Virus record (IMG/VR): IMGVR_UViG_3300043449_001016
Coordinates: 1 to 22,824 of that record
Length of the DNA stretch: 22,824 nucleotides
Direction: 5' to 3' (one strand)
From: a virus
Positions 1 to 6,748 of this stretch are shown here, piece after piece. The first letter of the stretch is position 1. Each line of letters begins with the position of its first letter. Below the pieces are notes generated by a model, which did no database searches, was not told the origin of the DNA, and saw nothing but the letters and a program-made list of their open reading frames with translations. The position numbers and the translations under genes are program-made.

Positions 1-2
1 CG

Positions 3-437
3 GGTCGTTCGTCTAAGTTCCCTATTATCGTAGGGTGTGCGGGTTCGGCTAGGCTCGATAACCTGATAGTGTCAAGTGCTAAAAATTTCGAGGCGGCTGA
101 GACACCTTTTGAGGTTGCTGATTTGATTAAGAAGGCTATTGCGTTAGACGGATGGAAAGAGGAAAAGGATGATGGAGGCGAACCGCCTTCTTATTCGGTT
201 GATGTCTTGATTATCTTTGAAAAGAATCTTTATCGTATTGGTTCTGATTTGTCCGTAACAGAGATACAAGACTTTCAGTTTGTAGCCGTAGGCAGTGGCG
301 AACCTTATTGTCTAGGGGCGGCTTACGGATGTAAAAACAAGAAACCTAAAGAAATGATTAGAACGGCTTTATCCGCAGCAATTAAGTTTGACCCCAGTTG
401 TGGGGGCAAGATGTTTATAGGGGCTATTGAACGATGA
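3..437 (+). CDS. HslV/proteasome-like Ntn-hydrolase peptidase, 5' end missing
   Basis: The reading frame is open to the left edge, so the N-terminus, including any catalytic Thr, lies outside the window. The GTG at 69 is unlikely to be the start, because the in-frame codons before it encode the family-like stretch IIVGCAGSAR. About 144 residues are visible. Next come a strand-rich part (VDVLIIFEKNLYRIGSD) and the hallmark end FVAVGSGEPYCLGAAYG, then a helix ending KFDPSCGGKMFIG. This layout matches phage proteins annotated as HslV-like peptidase subunits. In bacteria HslV works with the HslU unfoldase; no such partner is visible here. It overlaps the next gene by ATGA. A role in head maturation or host protein turnover is only inference. 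Confidence 0.75.
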   Translation, partial: GRSSKFPIIVGCAGSARLDNLIVSSAKNFEAAETPFEVADLIKKAIALDGWKEEKDDGGEPPSYSVDVLIIFEKNLYRIGSDLSVTEIQDFQFVAVGSGEPYCLGAAYGCKNKKPKEMIRTALSAAIKFDPSCGGKMFIGAIER

Positions 438-670
438 AATATAAAGAAAAGAAAGACAATTATGAGGGATTCATCCCACCCACAATGCCCTGCAAAAATT
501 GCGGCAAAGAAATGCAAATCAACGACCTGTCTCAAATGTTTTTAAAAGAAAGAGGGCCGTATAAAACAACCTATATGTACCGATGTGATTGCTGCGCTTG
601 GGAAACCCAAATGCTTCCATTGAGTCAGTATCCGCAAATTGGCGATCCATTAAAAGGAGTAAAAAAATAA
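434..670 (+). CDS. small zinc-ribbon-like protein
   Basis: This 78-residue protein starts in an ATGA overlap with the peptidase gene, which suggests coupled translation. It has one cysteine pair at residues 20 and 23 (CKNC) and a cluster at 51, 53 and 54 (CDCC), about 30 residues apart. That is the spacing of a small treble-clef or zinc-ribbon fold binding one zinc ion. The rest is polar, with no membrane segment or signal peptide. Small zinc ribbons in phages often touch nucleic acid or act as adaptors, but nothing here shows a specific role. The coding assignment is supported by tight packing at both ends; the function is unknown. Confidence 0.65.
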   Translation: MKYKEKKDNYEGFIPPTMPCKNCGKEMQINDLSQMFLKERGPYKTTYMYRCDCCAWETQMLPLSQYPQIGDPLKGVKK

Positions 671-1224
671 TGTCACAATTGCCTGTTCCAAAACTTACAT
701 ATAAACACACTATTAAAGATGATAAACATTTAATCGTTGTCTACGATTCAAGGGGTTCTGTGTTGGTTTCTTACGCAGACAACACTCTACAGCAGGCCTA
801 CGAAGGTGCGTCCCAGTATGTCAAACTGAAAATAGAAGACCTATTAAGCGAAGTAACTCCACCGTTTATGAGGTATTTGCTTAAACCCTGCGAGAAGAAG
901 GGTGACGGAAGGTTACCCATACTGCAGGAACAGTGGAAAGCGATGACCTTGTCCGACTGGGTGAACGGGTATATGGGCGTTATTACACAGGCTGAACTAG
1001 CAAGAATTAAAGGCGTTTCAAGGCAAGCCGTTCACCAATCAACTCAAAGAGGGGATACGGAAATCTTTGTTTGGAAAGACGAAAAGTACGTTCCCTTTGA
1101 TACCGTTTTTGTAAATCCGCAATCTGTAGATTTTTATGGGCAGCCAATGGTTCTTTATTACGCAACTCAAATAGACAAAAAGAAACCGAGAAGGAGAAAT
1201 AATGTCAAAAGAAAAGATGCTTAA
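670..1224 (+). CDS. helix-turn-helix DNA-binding protein, possible regulator
   Basis: The frame is open further upstream to an ATG at 589, but I place the start at the ATG at 670. It sits in a TAATG overlap with the preceding stop and has AGGAG at 655-659 about 10 bases before it. The 184-residue protein has an N-terminal beta-rich part (about 10-60) and a clear helix-turn-helix at about 106-125 (ITQAELARIKGVSRQAVHQS), followed by a short wing-like stretch (EIFVWKDEKYVPFDTV). This resembles excisionase/MerR-type small HTH domains. The tail is strongly basic (KKKPRRRNNVKRK, 170-182) and may add DNA contacts. It could be a phage transcription regulator; its targets are unknown. Its 3' end overlaps the next gene by 23 bases. 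Confidence 0.65.
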   Translation: MSQLPVPKLTYKHTIKDDKHLIVVYDSRGSVLVSYADNTLQQAYEGASQYVKLKIEDLLSEVTPPFMRYLLKPCEKKGDGRLPILQEQWKAMTLSDWVNGYMGVITQAELARIKGVSRQAVHQSTQRGDTEIFVWKDEKYVPFDTVFVNPQSVDFYGQPMVLYYATQIDKKKPRRRNNVKRKDA

Positions 1225-1468
1225 CCACTTGGCAACTATTGCAGCCAATATGGATGAGTACGATGGTGTTTTTGTTTTGACATTTAAAAGAAGTAAAGAT
1301 GATGATGATGATTCTATTTCCTTTATGGCCAATGGAGAGGGTGTTTCATACATAGAGTCAGTCGGACTTGGCAAACTATTTTCTACTTTTCTGGAACTCG
1401 ATATGGTTTCTAGGCAAATTGATGAACACAACGAGGAAGATGATGGGGAAGACGAAGATGATGATTAA
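1202..1468 (+). CDS. small highly acidic protein, unknown function
   Basis: This 88-residue protein starts at an ATG preceded by AAGGAG at about 1191-1196, inside the end of the previous gene. By my count 25 residues are Asp or Glu against 7 Lys or Arg. The acid is concentrated in DDDDD (33-37) and in the tail from residue 74 (DEHNEEDDGEDEDDD). The middle (FMANGEGVSYIESVGLGKLF) looks folded. The family is not recognised. Strong acidity is seen in phage DNA mimics such as Ocr, but also in many unrelated proteins, so that idea is speculation. The run of five GAT codons at 1298-1312 could be prone to slippage. The purine-rich 3' end doubles as the ribosome site of the next gene. Confidence 0.6.
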   Translation: MSKEKMLNHLATIAANMDEYDGVFVLTFKRSKDDDDDSISFMANGEGVSYIESVGLGKLFSTFLELDMVSRQIDEHNEEDDGEDEDDD

Positions 1469-1715
1469 TCCCGATAATAACAAACTTGATAGGGATCAAT
1501 TTGATGCCATTATTGAATATCTCGATCACGCTATAAATATATATCCGAATATCGAAAACCAATTAGACAACGACGAAATAAAAGAACTTCTAATTGTTCA
1601 AGCACATTTGTTTGTAGTCATAAAAATGTTGCTTATGCATTCTGATATAAAATATAGAAATAGGATCAAAACAGAACTAAGTTTTGAAAAGAATTTATTT
1701 AAGGAGAAACAATGA
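1443..1715 (+). CDS. small helical protein, unknown function
   Basis: The frame is open from 1368, but the early part is a shadow of the acidic gene. Start candidates are 1443 (GAGG at 1433-1436, six bases away, giving 90 residues), 1458 and 1461 (weaker GGGGA at 1445-1449). I chose 1443 on its ribosome site. The protein is polar and looks mostly helical: DRDQFDAIIEYLDHAINI, then ELLIVQAHLFVVIKMLLM, a short hydrophobic helix within a soluble-looking protein. It has a basic C-terminal part. No family is recognised. It ends in an ATGA overlap with the next gene, so it belongs to the same coupled cluster leading to the small terminase. Confidence 0.55.
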   Translation: MGKTKMMINPDNNKLDRDQFDAIIEYLDHAINIYPNIENQLDNDEIKELLIVQAHLFVVIKMLLMHSDIKYRNRIKTELSFEKNLFKEKQ

Positions 1716-2158
1716 GCCAACCTCAATCGACAGAAGTATGGGACACCCATAAACCCAAAGGTGGTTTTGGAGTCGAAATGACTCCAGAACAGTTTGAAGT
1801 TTTGTCTTCTAAGATGAATTTCGTTACAGAAGAAACGGCCCGCAGAGAAATCGCTGTATCCGAATCCCTACAAGAACTCAAGCAAATAGAAGCAGTGAGG
1901 TCGTATGCTTCTTTTGTTAAAGATATTACGACCAGCATTCAAACATTAAGCACGTTACCTAACACGGAGATAGCCATAGGCGAACTCTTGCAATCCCTGC
2001 ACAAGGTTACGGAAACATTTAATCCCAGCGGAGAATTAAACTTTGAGAGCAAAACCTTATCGCTTCAAACTGACAAAAAAACAATTGCTACGCATAAGAC
2101 AATTAGTTTACAAGATGAATACTACTCCGCACAATTCATCGAGGAAGAAAATGGCTGA
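1712..2158 (+). CDS. hypothetical protein upstream of terS
   Basis: This 148-residue protein starts in an ATGA overlap, with AAGGAG at 1701-1706. The N-terminal part has PKGGFGVEMTPEQFEVL (15-31). The middle (about 40-105) is predicted by eye to be helical, with possible coiled-coil character (ESLQELKQIEAVRSYASFV). The C-terminal third is polar and ends in EEENG. No enzyme motif, cysteine pair, membrane segment or HTH is visible. Its last codons contain the GAGGAAG that serves as ribosome site for the small terminase gene, which it overlaps by 8 bases. The position suggests expression with the packaging genes, but the function is unknown. Confidence 0.6.
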   Translation: MSQPQSTEVWDTHKPKGGFGVEMTPEQFEVLSSKMNFVTEETARREIAVSESLQELKQIEAVRSYASFVKDITTSIQTLSTLPNTEIAIGELLQSLHKVTETFNPSGELNFESKTLSLQTDKKTIATHKTISLQDEYYSAQFIEEENG

Positions 2159-2759
2159 AACAAGCGTAAACGCTTATAAGGCTCAGTTAGACAAAATGCG
2201 TAGAGATGCCAACGCAGAGGAATGGAATATCAACGGTTCTGTTCTAAGTCGTTCTGATGTAATGTTTAAGGTCTGCGATTGGGTTGCGAGTGGAAATCAA
2301 CTTAAACTATTTTGCGATCAGGCGGGCGCACCAAGTGTTGGCACTATTTATAAATGGTTTAAGAACTACTTAGAGTTTGAAAAAGATTTTCGTTCAGCCG
2401 AAGAGGCATCGGGTCATATCCTTGCCGAAACTGCTTTAGCCGAAGTCATTCACCTAGAAGATTCTGAAAACGTTTCTGTAGTAAAACTTCGTTATGATGC
2501 CCTTACGAGGCGTGCAGCGCAAATGAATCAAAGGTTTCAAGACAAGCAGGTATATAAACAAGAACAAGATATTGTGTCCGTATCTGATGATGAATTAAGG
2601 CGCAGGAGAGACGAATTATTCATCAGGGTTAAAGAAGAATTACGTAGCGAAGGCTGGATTCCTCCTGCTAACGAAATAGATATAAGTGTTGAAAACAGTG
2701 AAGTTACAGAAGAAACCGAATCCGATGAAATAGATAAACCTAATGATAACAGCACTTAA
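2151..2759 (+). CDS. terS: terminase small subunit (Sf6/P22-style)
   Basis: The start is the ATG at 2151 with GAGGAAG at 2141-2147. The frame is open further upstream, but that part overlaps the previous gene. The 202-residue protein has an N-terminal helix-turn-helix at about 49-75 (LKLFCDQAGAPSVGTIYKWF), followed by EFEKDFRSAEEASGHILAET. This is the typical pattern of Sf6-type small terminases: an HTH, then a helix with acidic and Arg residues that takes part in ring assembly. A long charged helix follows (DDELRRRRDELFIRVKEEL, 146-164), then an acidic tail. It would recognise phage DNA and load it on the large subunit. It lies next to terL, but a minus-strand gene separates the two, which is unusual. 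Confidence 0.82.
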   Translation: MAETSVNAYKAQLDKMRRDANAEEWNINGSVLSRSDVMFKVCDWVASGNQLKLFCDQAGAPSVGTIYKWFKNYLEFEKDFRSAEEASGHILAETALAEVIHLEDSENVSVVKLRYDALTRRAAQMNQRFQDKQVYKQEQDIVSVSDDELRRRRDELFIRVKEELRSEGWIPPANEIDISVENSEVTEETESDEIDKPNDNST

Positions 2760-2761
2760 AC

Positions 2762-2789
2762 AAAAAAGGAGTCCGAAGACTCCCTTTTC
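2762..2789. terminator. bidirectional rho-independent terminator
   Basis: Stem GGAGTC (2768-2773), loop CGAA, stem GACTCC (2778-2783). It is flanked by A6 on the left and CTTTTC on the right. Read on the minus strand it is GGAGTC-TTCG-GACTCC followed by six T, with a C(UUCG)G-type loop, which is a textbook terminator for the minus-strand gene. On the plus strand it is followed only by CTTTTC, so it may end terS transcription less efficiently. Confidence 0.8.
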
Positions 2790-2796
2790 GTTACAT

Positions 2797-2817
2797 CAAA
2801 AAGGCTTATTCGGCCTT
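2797..2817 (-). terminator. secondary hairpin overlapping the minus-strand stop codon
   Basis: AAGGC (2801-2805) and GCCTT (2813-2817) can pair around a seven-base loop that contains the stop codon of the minus-strand gene. On the minus strand the hairpin runs into five T. It is a weaker five-pair stem and would form a tandem with the stronger terminator about ten bases further on. Confidence 0.4.
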
Positions 2818-3036
2818 AGCGGTGTAGCCATTGGTTTTATAAGCAGAACCCGTAGCGGATTTGCCCATATCAACTTCGGCTTTAAAAGAAGCGAACTCGG
2901 GTCGAGCCGATTGGCCGCCACCTTCACCGTCAGAAGTTTCCTTCATCAAGGCTTCAGGGCTTGCACCTTCAACTACTTTGATGGTGTTTTTGCCAAACTC
3001 AACGGGGAGTCCTGCCATTTTTTTCTCAAGAGACAT
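2806..3036 (-). CDS. small minus-strand protein between terS and terL, moron-like
   Basis: This 76-residue gene runs against all its neighbours. Its ATG (complement of 3034-3036) has GAGG (complement of 3043-3046) six bases upstream, a strong promoter further up and tandem terminators right after the stop. The protein starts MSLEKKMAGLPVEFGKN, has a short beta-like part (TIKVV), then a Gly/Ser/Ala/Lys-rich, probably disordered stretch (SDGEGGGQSARPEF, about 35-48) ending SAYKTNGYTAKAE. There is no membrane segment, cysteine or HTH. A hand count gives about 49% GC for 2821-3040, against 33-47% in sampled lines of the flanking genes, which is suggestive but not decisive. The family is not recognised. 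The unit has the layout of a moron; overlapping plus-strand frames lack such signals. Confidence 0.72.
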   Translation of the reverse strand: MSLEKKMAGLPVEFGKNTIKVVEGASPEALMKETSDGEGGGQSARPEFASFKAEVDMGKSATGSAYKTNGYTAKAE

Positions 3037-3082
3037 TTCGTACCTCGTATTTGGTTAAGAGTGCCACTCCATACCCAAGTAA

Positions 3083-3110
3083 ATCATAACATAGGAGTTA
3101 TATGAGTCAA
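3083..3110 (-). promoter_or_regulatory. sigma70-type promoter of the minus-strand gene
   Basis: Read on the minus strand: TTGACT (complement of 3105-3110), 16 bases, then TATGAT (complement of 3083-3088). The spacer ends in TGT, which gives an extended -10 (TGn). Ten of twelve hexamer bases match consensus. The start of transcription would be near 3076, leaving a leader of about 40 bases before the ATG. The -35 lies in the second and third codons of terL and the spacer covers the terL ribosome site. Confidence 0.7.
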
Positions 3111-4484
3111 TGGTCGGAATTGGAAAAGATTGAAATGGAACTTTCTCGCAGAGAACGGGAAAGCAAACTAAAGAACTTTAAACCCTATCCTAAGCAACTA
3201 GAGTTTATGAACGACAAACACAAAGTTGTGGCTCTCTTTGGGGGTAATCAGTCAGGTAAAACTACGGTTGGTTCTGCCTTTTGTGCCTATCATTTGACGG
3301 GAGAATACCCCTCTTGGTACAAAGGTATCAAATTTGACAAGCCCGTAACGGTTTGGGTTGCAGGAGAGTCCTCTACCCGTGTCCGAGATACCCTTCAAGA
3401 AAAACTATTTGGCCCATTAGGCGAGTGGGGAACGGGTTTAATACCCAAACAAGCCATTGTTGGCGAACCAATACGCAAAGGTGGCATCCCACACGCCATA
3501 GATATAGCAAGAGTTAGGCACAAAACAGGTGGAACAAGTATAATTCAGTTCTTTTCTTACGACCAAGGGCGAGAAAAGTTTCAAGGGAGTACGGTAGACC
3601 TTGTTTGGTGTGATGAAGAACCCCCTGAAGACATCTATAAAGAGGCCAAAATGCGTACTATAGCCGTTTCAGGGTATGTTTTCCTAACATTCACCCCTTT
3701 AAGGGGTATAACGCCCCTATGCGATGAAATGATAGGTAATAAAGACGATCTTTATGGAGTACATTACCTAACTTGGGATGATGTCACCCACTTATCTGAA
3801 GTAGACAAGCAAATGCAGGTTGCGGGGCTGGGCCCCCACGAAATAGAAAGCCGTAAATACGGAAAACCGAGTATTGGTTCGGGTAAAATTTATCAATTCG
3901 ATGAATCCGAATATACGGTAAGCGATTTTACGATTCATCCTAAGTGGAGAACCGTTGCGGGTCTTGATGTGGGTATATCGCATCCAACTTGTGCGGTTAA
4001 ATTGTCTATTGATGACGAATCGGGTGTTGGATATATCCACCAAGAGTATAAAATGTCAGGTGAAACTTCTGTTTATCACGCTTATAAACTAAAAGATTGG
4101 CCCTGTAGGTTTTCTATTGACCCAAATTCTCGTCAGCGTTCTATTGCAAGTGGCGACTCTCCCTACAAAATGTTTCAAGACATTATGGGAGATGATCGGT
4201 TGATGGCTGCAGACAATAGGGTAAACTATGGTATATCACTAATTAGAGCAAAAATCGCTACCGAGCAACTCTACATTTTCGAGTCTTGCGTAGAAACCTT
4301 AAAGGAAATGCGTTTGTATCGCTTCAAAGAAAACGGAGACATACACAAAGTTGATGACGATTTGATGGATGCGTTGAGGTATTGTGTTACGGCTTGGGAC
4401 AAAGCGGTATCACCCCCTGAATTAAATCGAAGATATGAGTTAAACTATGAATGGAAGCCAACTAATAAAAGAATCGGTTACTAG
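3102..4484 (+). CDS. terL: terminase large subunit (packaging ATPase and nuclease)
   Basis: This 460-residue motor protein pumps DNA into the procapsid and cuts it. ATPase domain: Walker A GGNQSGKT at 47-54 and Walker B VDLVWCDEEP at 165-174 with the D-E-E cluster, then the coupling motif TFTPL at 196-200. RNase H-like nuclease domain: GLDVG at 287-291 (Asp289), SIDPN at 338-342 (Asp340) and VDDDLMDALRY at 417-427 supply the expected acidic residues. The N-terminal PKQLEFMNDKHKVVALFGG is also typical. The length is normal. The start is set by AGGAG at 3093-3097. The product works with the small subunit and the portal. Its ribosome site coincides with the minus-strand promoter, and no plus-strand promoter was found just upstream. 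Confidence 0.93.
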   Translation: MSQWSELEKIEMELSRRERESKLKNFKPYPKQLEFMNDKHKVVALFGGNQSGKTTVGSAFCAYHLTGEYPSWYKGIKFDKPVTVWVAGESSTRVRDTLQEKLFGPLGEWGTGLIPKQAIVGEPIRKGGIPHAIDIARVRHKTGGTSIIQFFSYDQGREKFQGSTVDLVWCDEEPPEDIYKEAKMRTIAVSGYVFLTFTPLRGITPLCDEMIGNKDDLYGVHYLTWDDVTHLSEVDKQMQVAGLGPHEIESRKYGKPSIGSGKIYQFDESEYTVSDFTIHPKWRTVAGLDVGISHPTCAVKLSIDDESGVGYIHQEYKMSGETSVYHAYKLKDWPCRFSIDPNSRQRSIASGDSPYKMFQDIMGDDRLMAADNRVNYGISLIRAKIATEQLYIFESCVETLKEMRLYRFKENGDIHKVDDDLMDALRYCVTAWDKAVSPPELNRRYELNYEWKPTNKRIGY

Positions 4485-4492
4485 GAGATATA

Positions 4493-6748
4493 ATGGGTCA
4501 AGAATTTGGAACTATTGAAGCGGGTAAACCATCCAGTATCACTACAGGTTTATCTAAATTAGTTCAAGATAAGTTTACTTGGTGCAGGAACTTACGCTTT
4601 TTACAGCAAGAGAAATGGCTATCTGCAAAGATGGCTTTTGACGGAATTGATTACTACGGTGCAGATGAAGAAGCCAATCAATCTGGCATTTATTTAAACT
4701 TTACCCAGATGAAAACGATGGCTGCTTATTCTCAAATTATGTCTACAATGACTGGCCCGCAGGGTTACCCTTGGTATGTTAAACCAACGCCTGATCCAGA
4801 ATTGGTTAGGTTAGGGTTTACCAATACGCAAGAAGCCGAAAAAAATCCATTACTGCCTCCAAATTTAAAAGAAAATATCTTAAAAGCCAATATTGCTTGT
4901 GATGGTATGCGAGTAAAGATTGCAGACAACCTAGAAGAAACACACTGGGAAGAGAAGTTTGCAAGAGGTGTTTTGGATATGGTTATCCTTGGTACTATGG
5001 TTGTCAAAGGGCCTTTCTCTGCACCGCCAGACCCAAAGAAATGGATGCTTGTAGACGAAGAAGAAGAAGGTGGCGTTATAAACAAGATTAAAGATGCTAT
5101 TGGCATAATAAAGCCTAAAAAGCAAACCTATAAACTTGTATCCTCAGATGAAGACCCACGACCTGACTTTGAAATTGTTTCTCCATTTGAGTTTTATCCA
5201 GACCCGTCTGCTTTTTGCATTGAAGATTGTATGTGGGTGGTTCATCGTAGGGTATTGAACAAATCACAACTTGTTGATTTGGCAAAAGTAGATGGCTTTA
5301 GACCTGAAGAAATCGAAAAATGTTTAGATGCTTACCCCAAGGGAAACTGGACGGCAGAGACTTGGGAATCCCGTGTCTACGCCCTCAACCAAAGGCAAAC
5401 TCCTTTATCAAGGGGTGATCGTTTCGTAGCCCTCGAATATTGGGGTTATGTTTCGGGTAGAGAGTTGGAACTTGCAGGCGTAGATATGCCCAATGGTTAC
5501 GACAAACACAAGCAATATATGGCTTGTATTTGGTCGATTGGTTCTTACTGTATTAAAATTGCTATAAGTCAACTTGAGAAACCTTACATTCCATTTTTGG
5601 TTTGCCCTTACGAAAAAGTTTTGTACAACGTATGGGGTCGTGGTATTCCAGAAAAGATGCGTGACCCACAGGACATCGTTAATGCGGCTGCAAGAGCAAT
5701 GGTCGATAATATGGGTATTGCCGCAGGGCCTCAAGTCATTTACGATACAAGCCGAATGATTAATGGATTTAAGTTTGAAGGTATTAAGCCTTGGGGTGTT
5801 TGGCCGCTTAAGACCCTTGAGGGTATTACGACTCCTCCCGTTACATTTGTTCCAGTTCCAAGTATCCTGAATGAACTAAAACTTCTTCAAGATAACTTTA
5901 AGGTATTTATTCAAGAAGTAACCTCAATGCCCGATATGACTTCTGGTTTTTCTAACTCAGCATCTGGACAGCACAACCGTACCGCTTCGGGTATGAGTAT
6001 GCTATTTAATGCTGCAACAACTTACACGAAGGGTGTTGTATTTAACATTGATAACAATATTACTAAACCTATGATTAGGCGCATATACGATTGGAATATG
6101 CAGTATTCCAACGATATGATGATTAAGGGCGACTTTAGCATAAGTGCTGGCGGTGTTACACGACTTATGCAAAACGAAAGCAAAGAAGGTTCTATGCAGC
6201 AACTTGTTCAGTTGGTGCAAGACCCAGACTTTAAACCGTATATTAATAAGATTGCTATCCTTAAGGAATGGGTTAGAATACACGGATTTGACGATACGGA
6301 TATGGTTAACTCCGATGAACAAGCCGATCAAATCAAACAGAATATGATGCAACAAGAAGCGCAAATGGAACACCTAAAGAACGTTCCAAGACTTCGTGCT
6401 GAAATGCCCAGACCTGATGCATTACTTGAAATGCTTCAAAACACAGAGCCTTCAAGCCCTGCGTATCCTGCCATTTACGAACAAGTTGCTTTGTCTCAAG
6501 ATGCGATGACTCCATCTATGAAATTAGCCTTAGATATTATTAAGGCACAGACACTTGCCGCATCTCAACAGCAACTGCAATTGCCACAGGAACTTTCAAC
6601 ACAAGGACAACCGCTTCCTACGGATTTCCAACGAGCAGGTGGTTTCCCAGAAACTGTTCCAGAACAAGTTCCAAATGCGCCTCAACAAGGTATGCCTATG
6701 CCACCGCAAGGTATGCCTATGCCACCTCAACAAGGTATGCCACAATAG
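4493..6748 (+). CDS. portal protein (P22-like)
   Basis: This 751-residue protein starts eight bases after terL with AGGAG at 4483-4487. It forms the dodecameric ring at one vertex, through which terminase packs DNA and to which the tail attaches. Family-like parts are GRGIPEKMRDPQDIVNAAAR (382-401), NMGIAAGPQVIYD (406-418) and SGQHNRTASGMSML (491-504), the last just before the long helices of the stem and crown. The length suits P22-type portals of about 720-760 residues. The last 27 or so residues are a Gln/Gly/Met/Pro repeat encoded by a 21-base tandem repeat, a low-complexity tail beyond the barrel region. A stem-loop surrounds the stop codon. Confidence 0.9.
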   Translation: MGQEFGTIEAGKPSSITTGLSKLVQDKFTWCRNLRFLQQEKWLSAKMAFDGIDYYGADEEANQSGIYLNFTQMKTMAAYSQIMSTMTGPQGYPWYVKPTPDPELVRLGFTNTQEAEKNPLLPPNLKENILKANIACDGMRVKIADNLEETHWEEKFARGVLDMVILGTMVVKGPFSAPPDPKKWMLVDEEEEGGVINKIKDAIGIIKPKKQTYKLVSSDEDPRPDFEIVSPFEFYPDPSAFCIEDCMWVVHRRVLNKSQLVDLAKVDGFRPEEIEKCLDAYPKGNWTAETWESRVYALNQRQTPLSRGDRFVALEYWGYVSGRELELAGVDMPNGYDKHKQYMACIWSIGSYCIKIAISQLEKPYIPFLVCPYEKVLYNVWGRGIPEKMRDPQDIVNAAARAMVDNMGIAAGPQVIYDTSRMINGFKFEGIKPWGVWPLKTLEGITTPPVTFVPVPSILNELKLLQDNFKVFIQEVTSMPDMTSGFSNSASGQHNRTASGMSMLFNAATTYTKGVVFNIDNNITKPMIRRIYDWNMQYSNDMMIKGDFSISAGGVTRLMQNESKEGSMQQLVQLVQDPDFKPYINKIAILKEWVRIHGFDDTDMVNSDEQADQIKQNMMQQEAQMEHLKNVPRLRAEMPRPDALLEMLQNTEPSSPAYPAIYEQVALSQDAMTPSMKLALDIIKAQTLAASQQQLQLPQELSTQGQPLPTDFQRAGGFPETVPEQVPNAPQQGMPMPPQGMPMPPQQGMPQ
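6686..6745 (+). repeat. 21-base tandem repeat coding the portal C-terminal tail
   Basis: Unit 1 is 6686-6706 and unit 2 is 6707-6727, identical except for the last base. After one extra CAA codon, a shortened third copy lies at 6731-6745. The repeat encodes QGMPMPP-type units. Such in-frame repeats change copy number by slippage, so length may vary between related phages. Confidence 0.85.

Noticed and set aside
69-71. GTG as start of the left-edge peptidase gene
   Set aside because: The frame is open to the window edge, and the codons before the GTG encode family-like residues.
589-669. Upstream start for the HTH protein
   Set aside because: It would overlap the zinc-ribbon gene widely. The ATG at 670 has a TAATG overlap and AGGAG.
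2861-3058. Second plus-strand open frame opposite the minus-strand gene
   Set aside because: No ribosome site, and its composition reads as a shadow of the minus-strand protein.
3037-3101. Plus-strand promoter for terL
   Set aside because: Only poor TTGGTT or TTAAGA-like matches without a proper -10; not reportable.
2743-3105. Plus-strand open frame of 120 codons opposite the minus-strand gene
   Set aside because: It starts inside the end of terS without a ribosome site, runs through the hairpin and overlaps the terL start. The minus-strand frame has promoter, ribosome site and terminator.
4765-5125. Two minus-strand open frames inside the portal gene
   Set aside because: Shadows of a strongly supported portal coding region, without start signals.
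6686-6745. CRISPR-like array
   Set aside because: The units are contiguous in-frame codon repeats without spacers.
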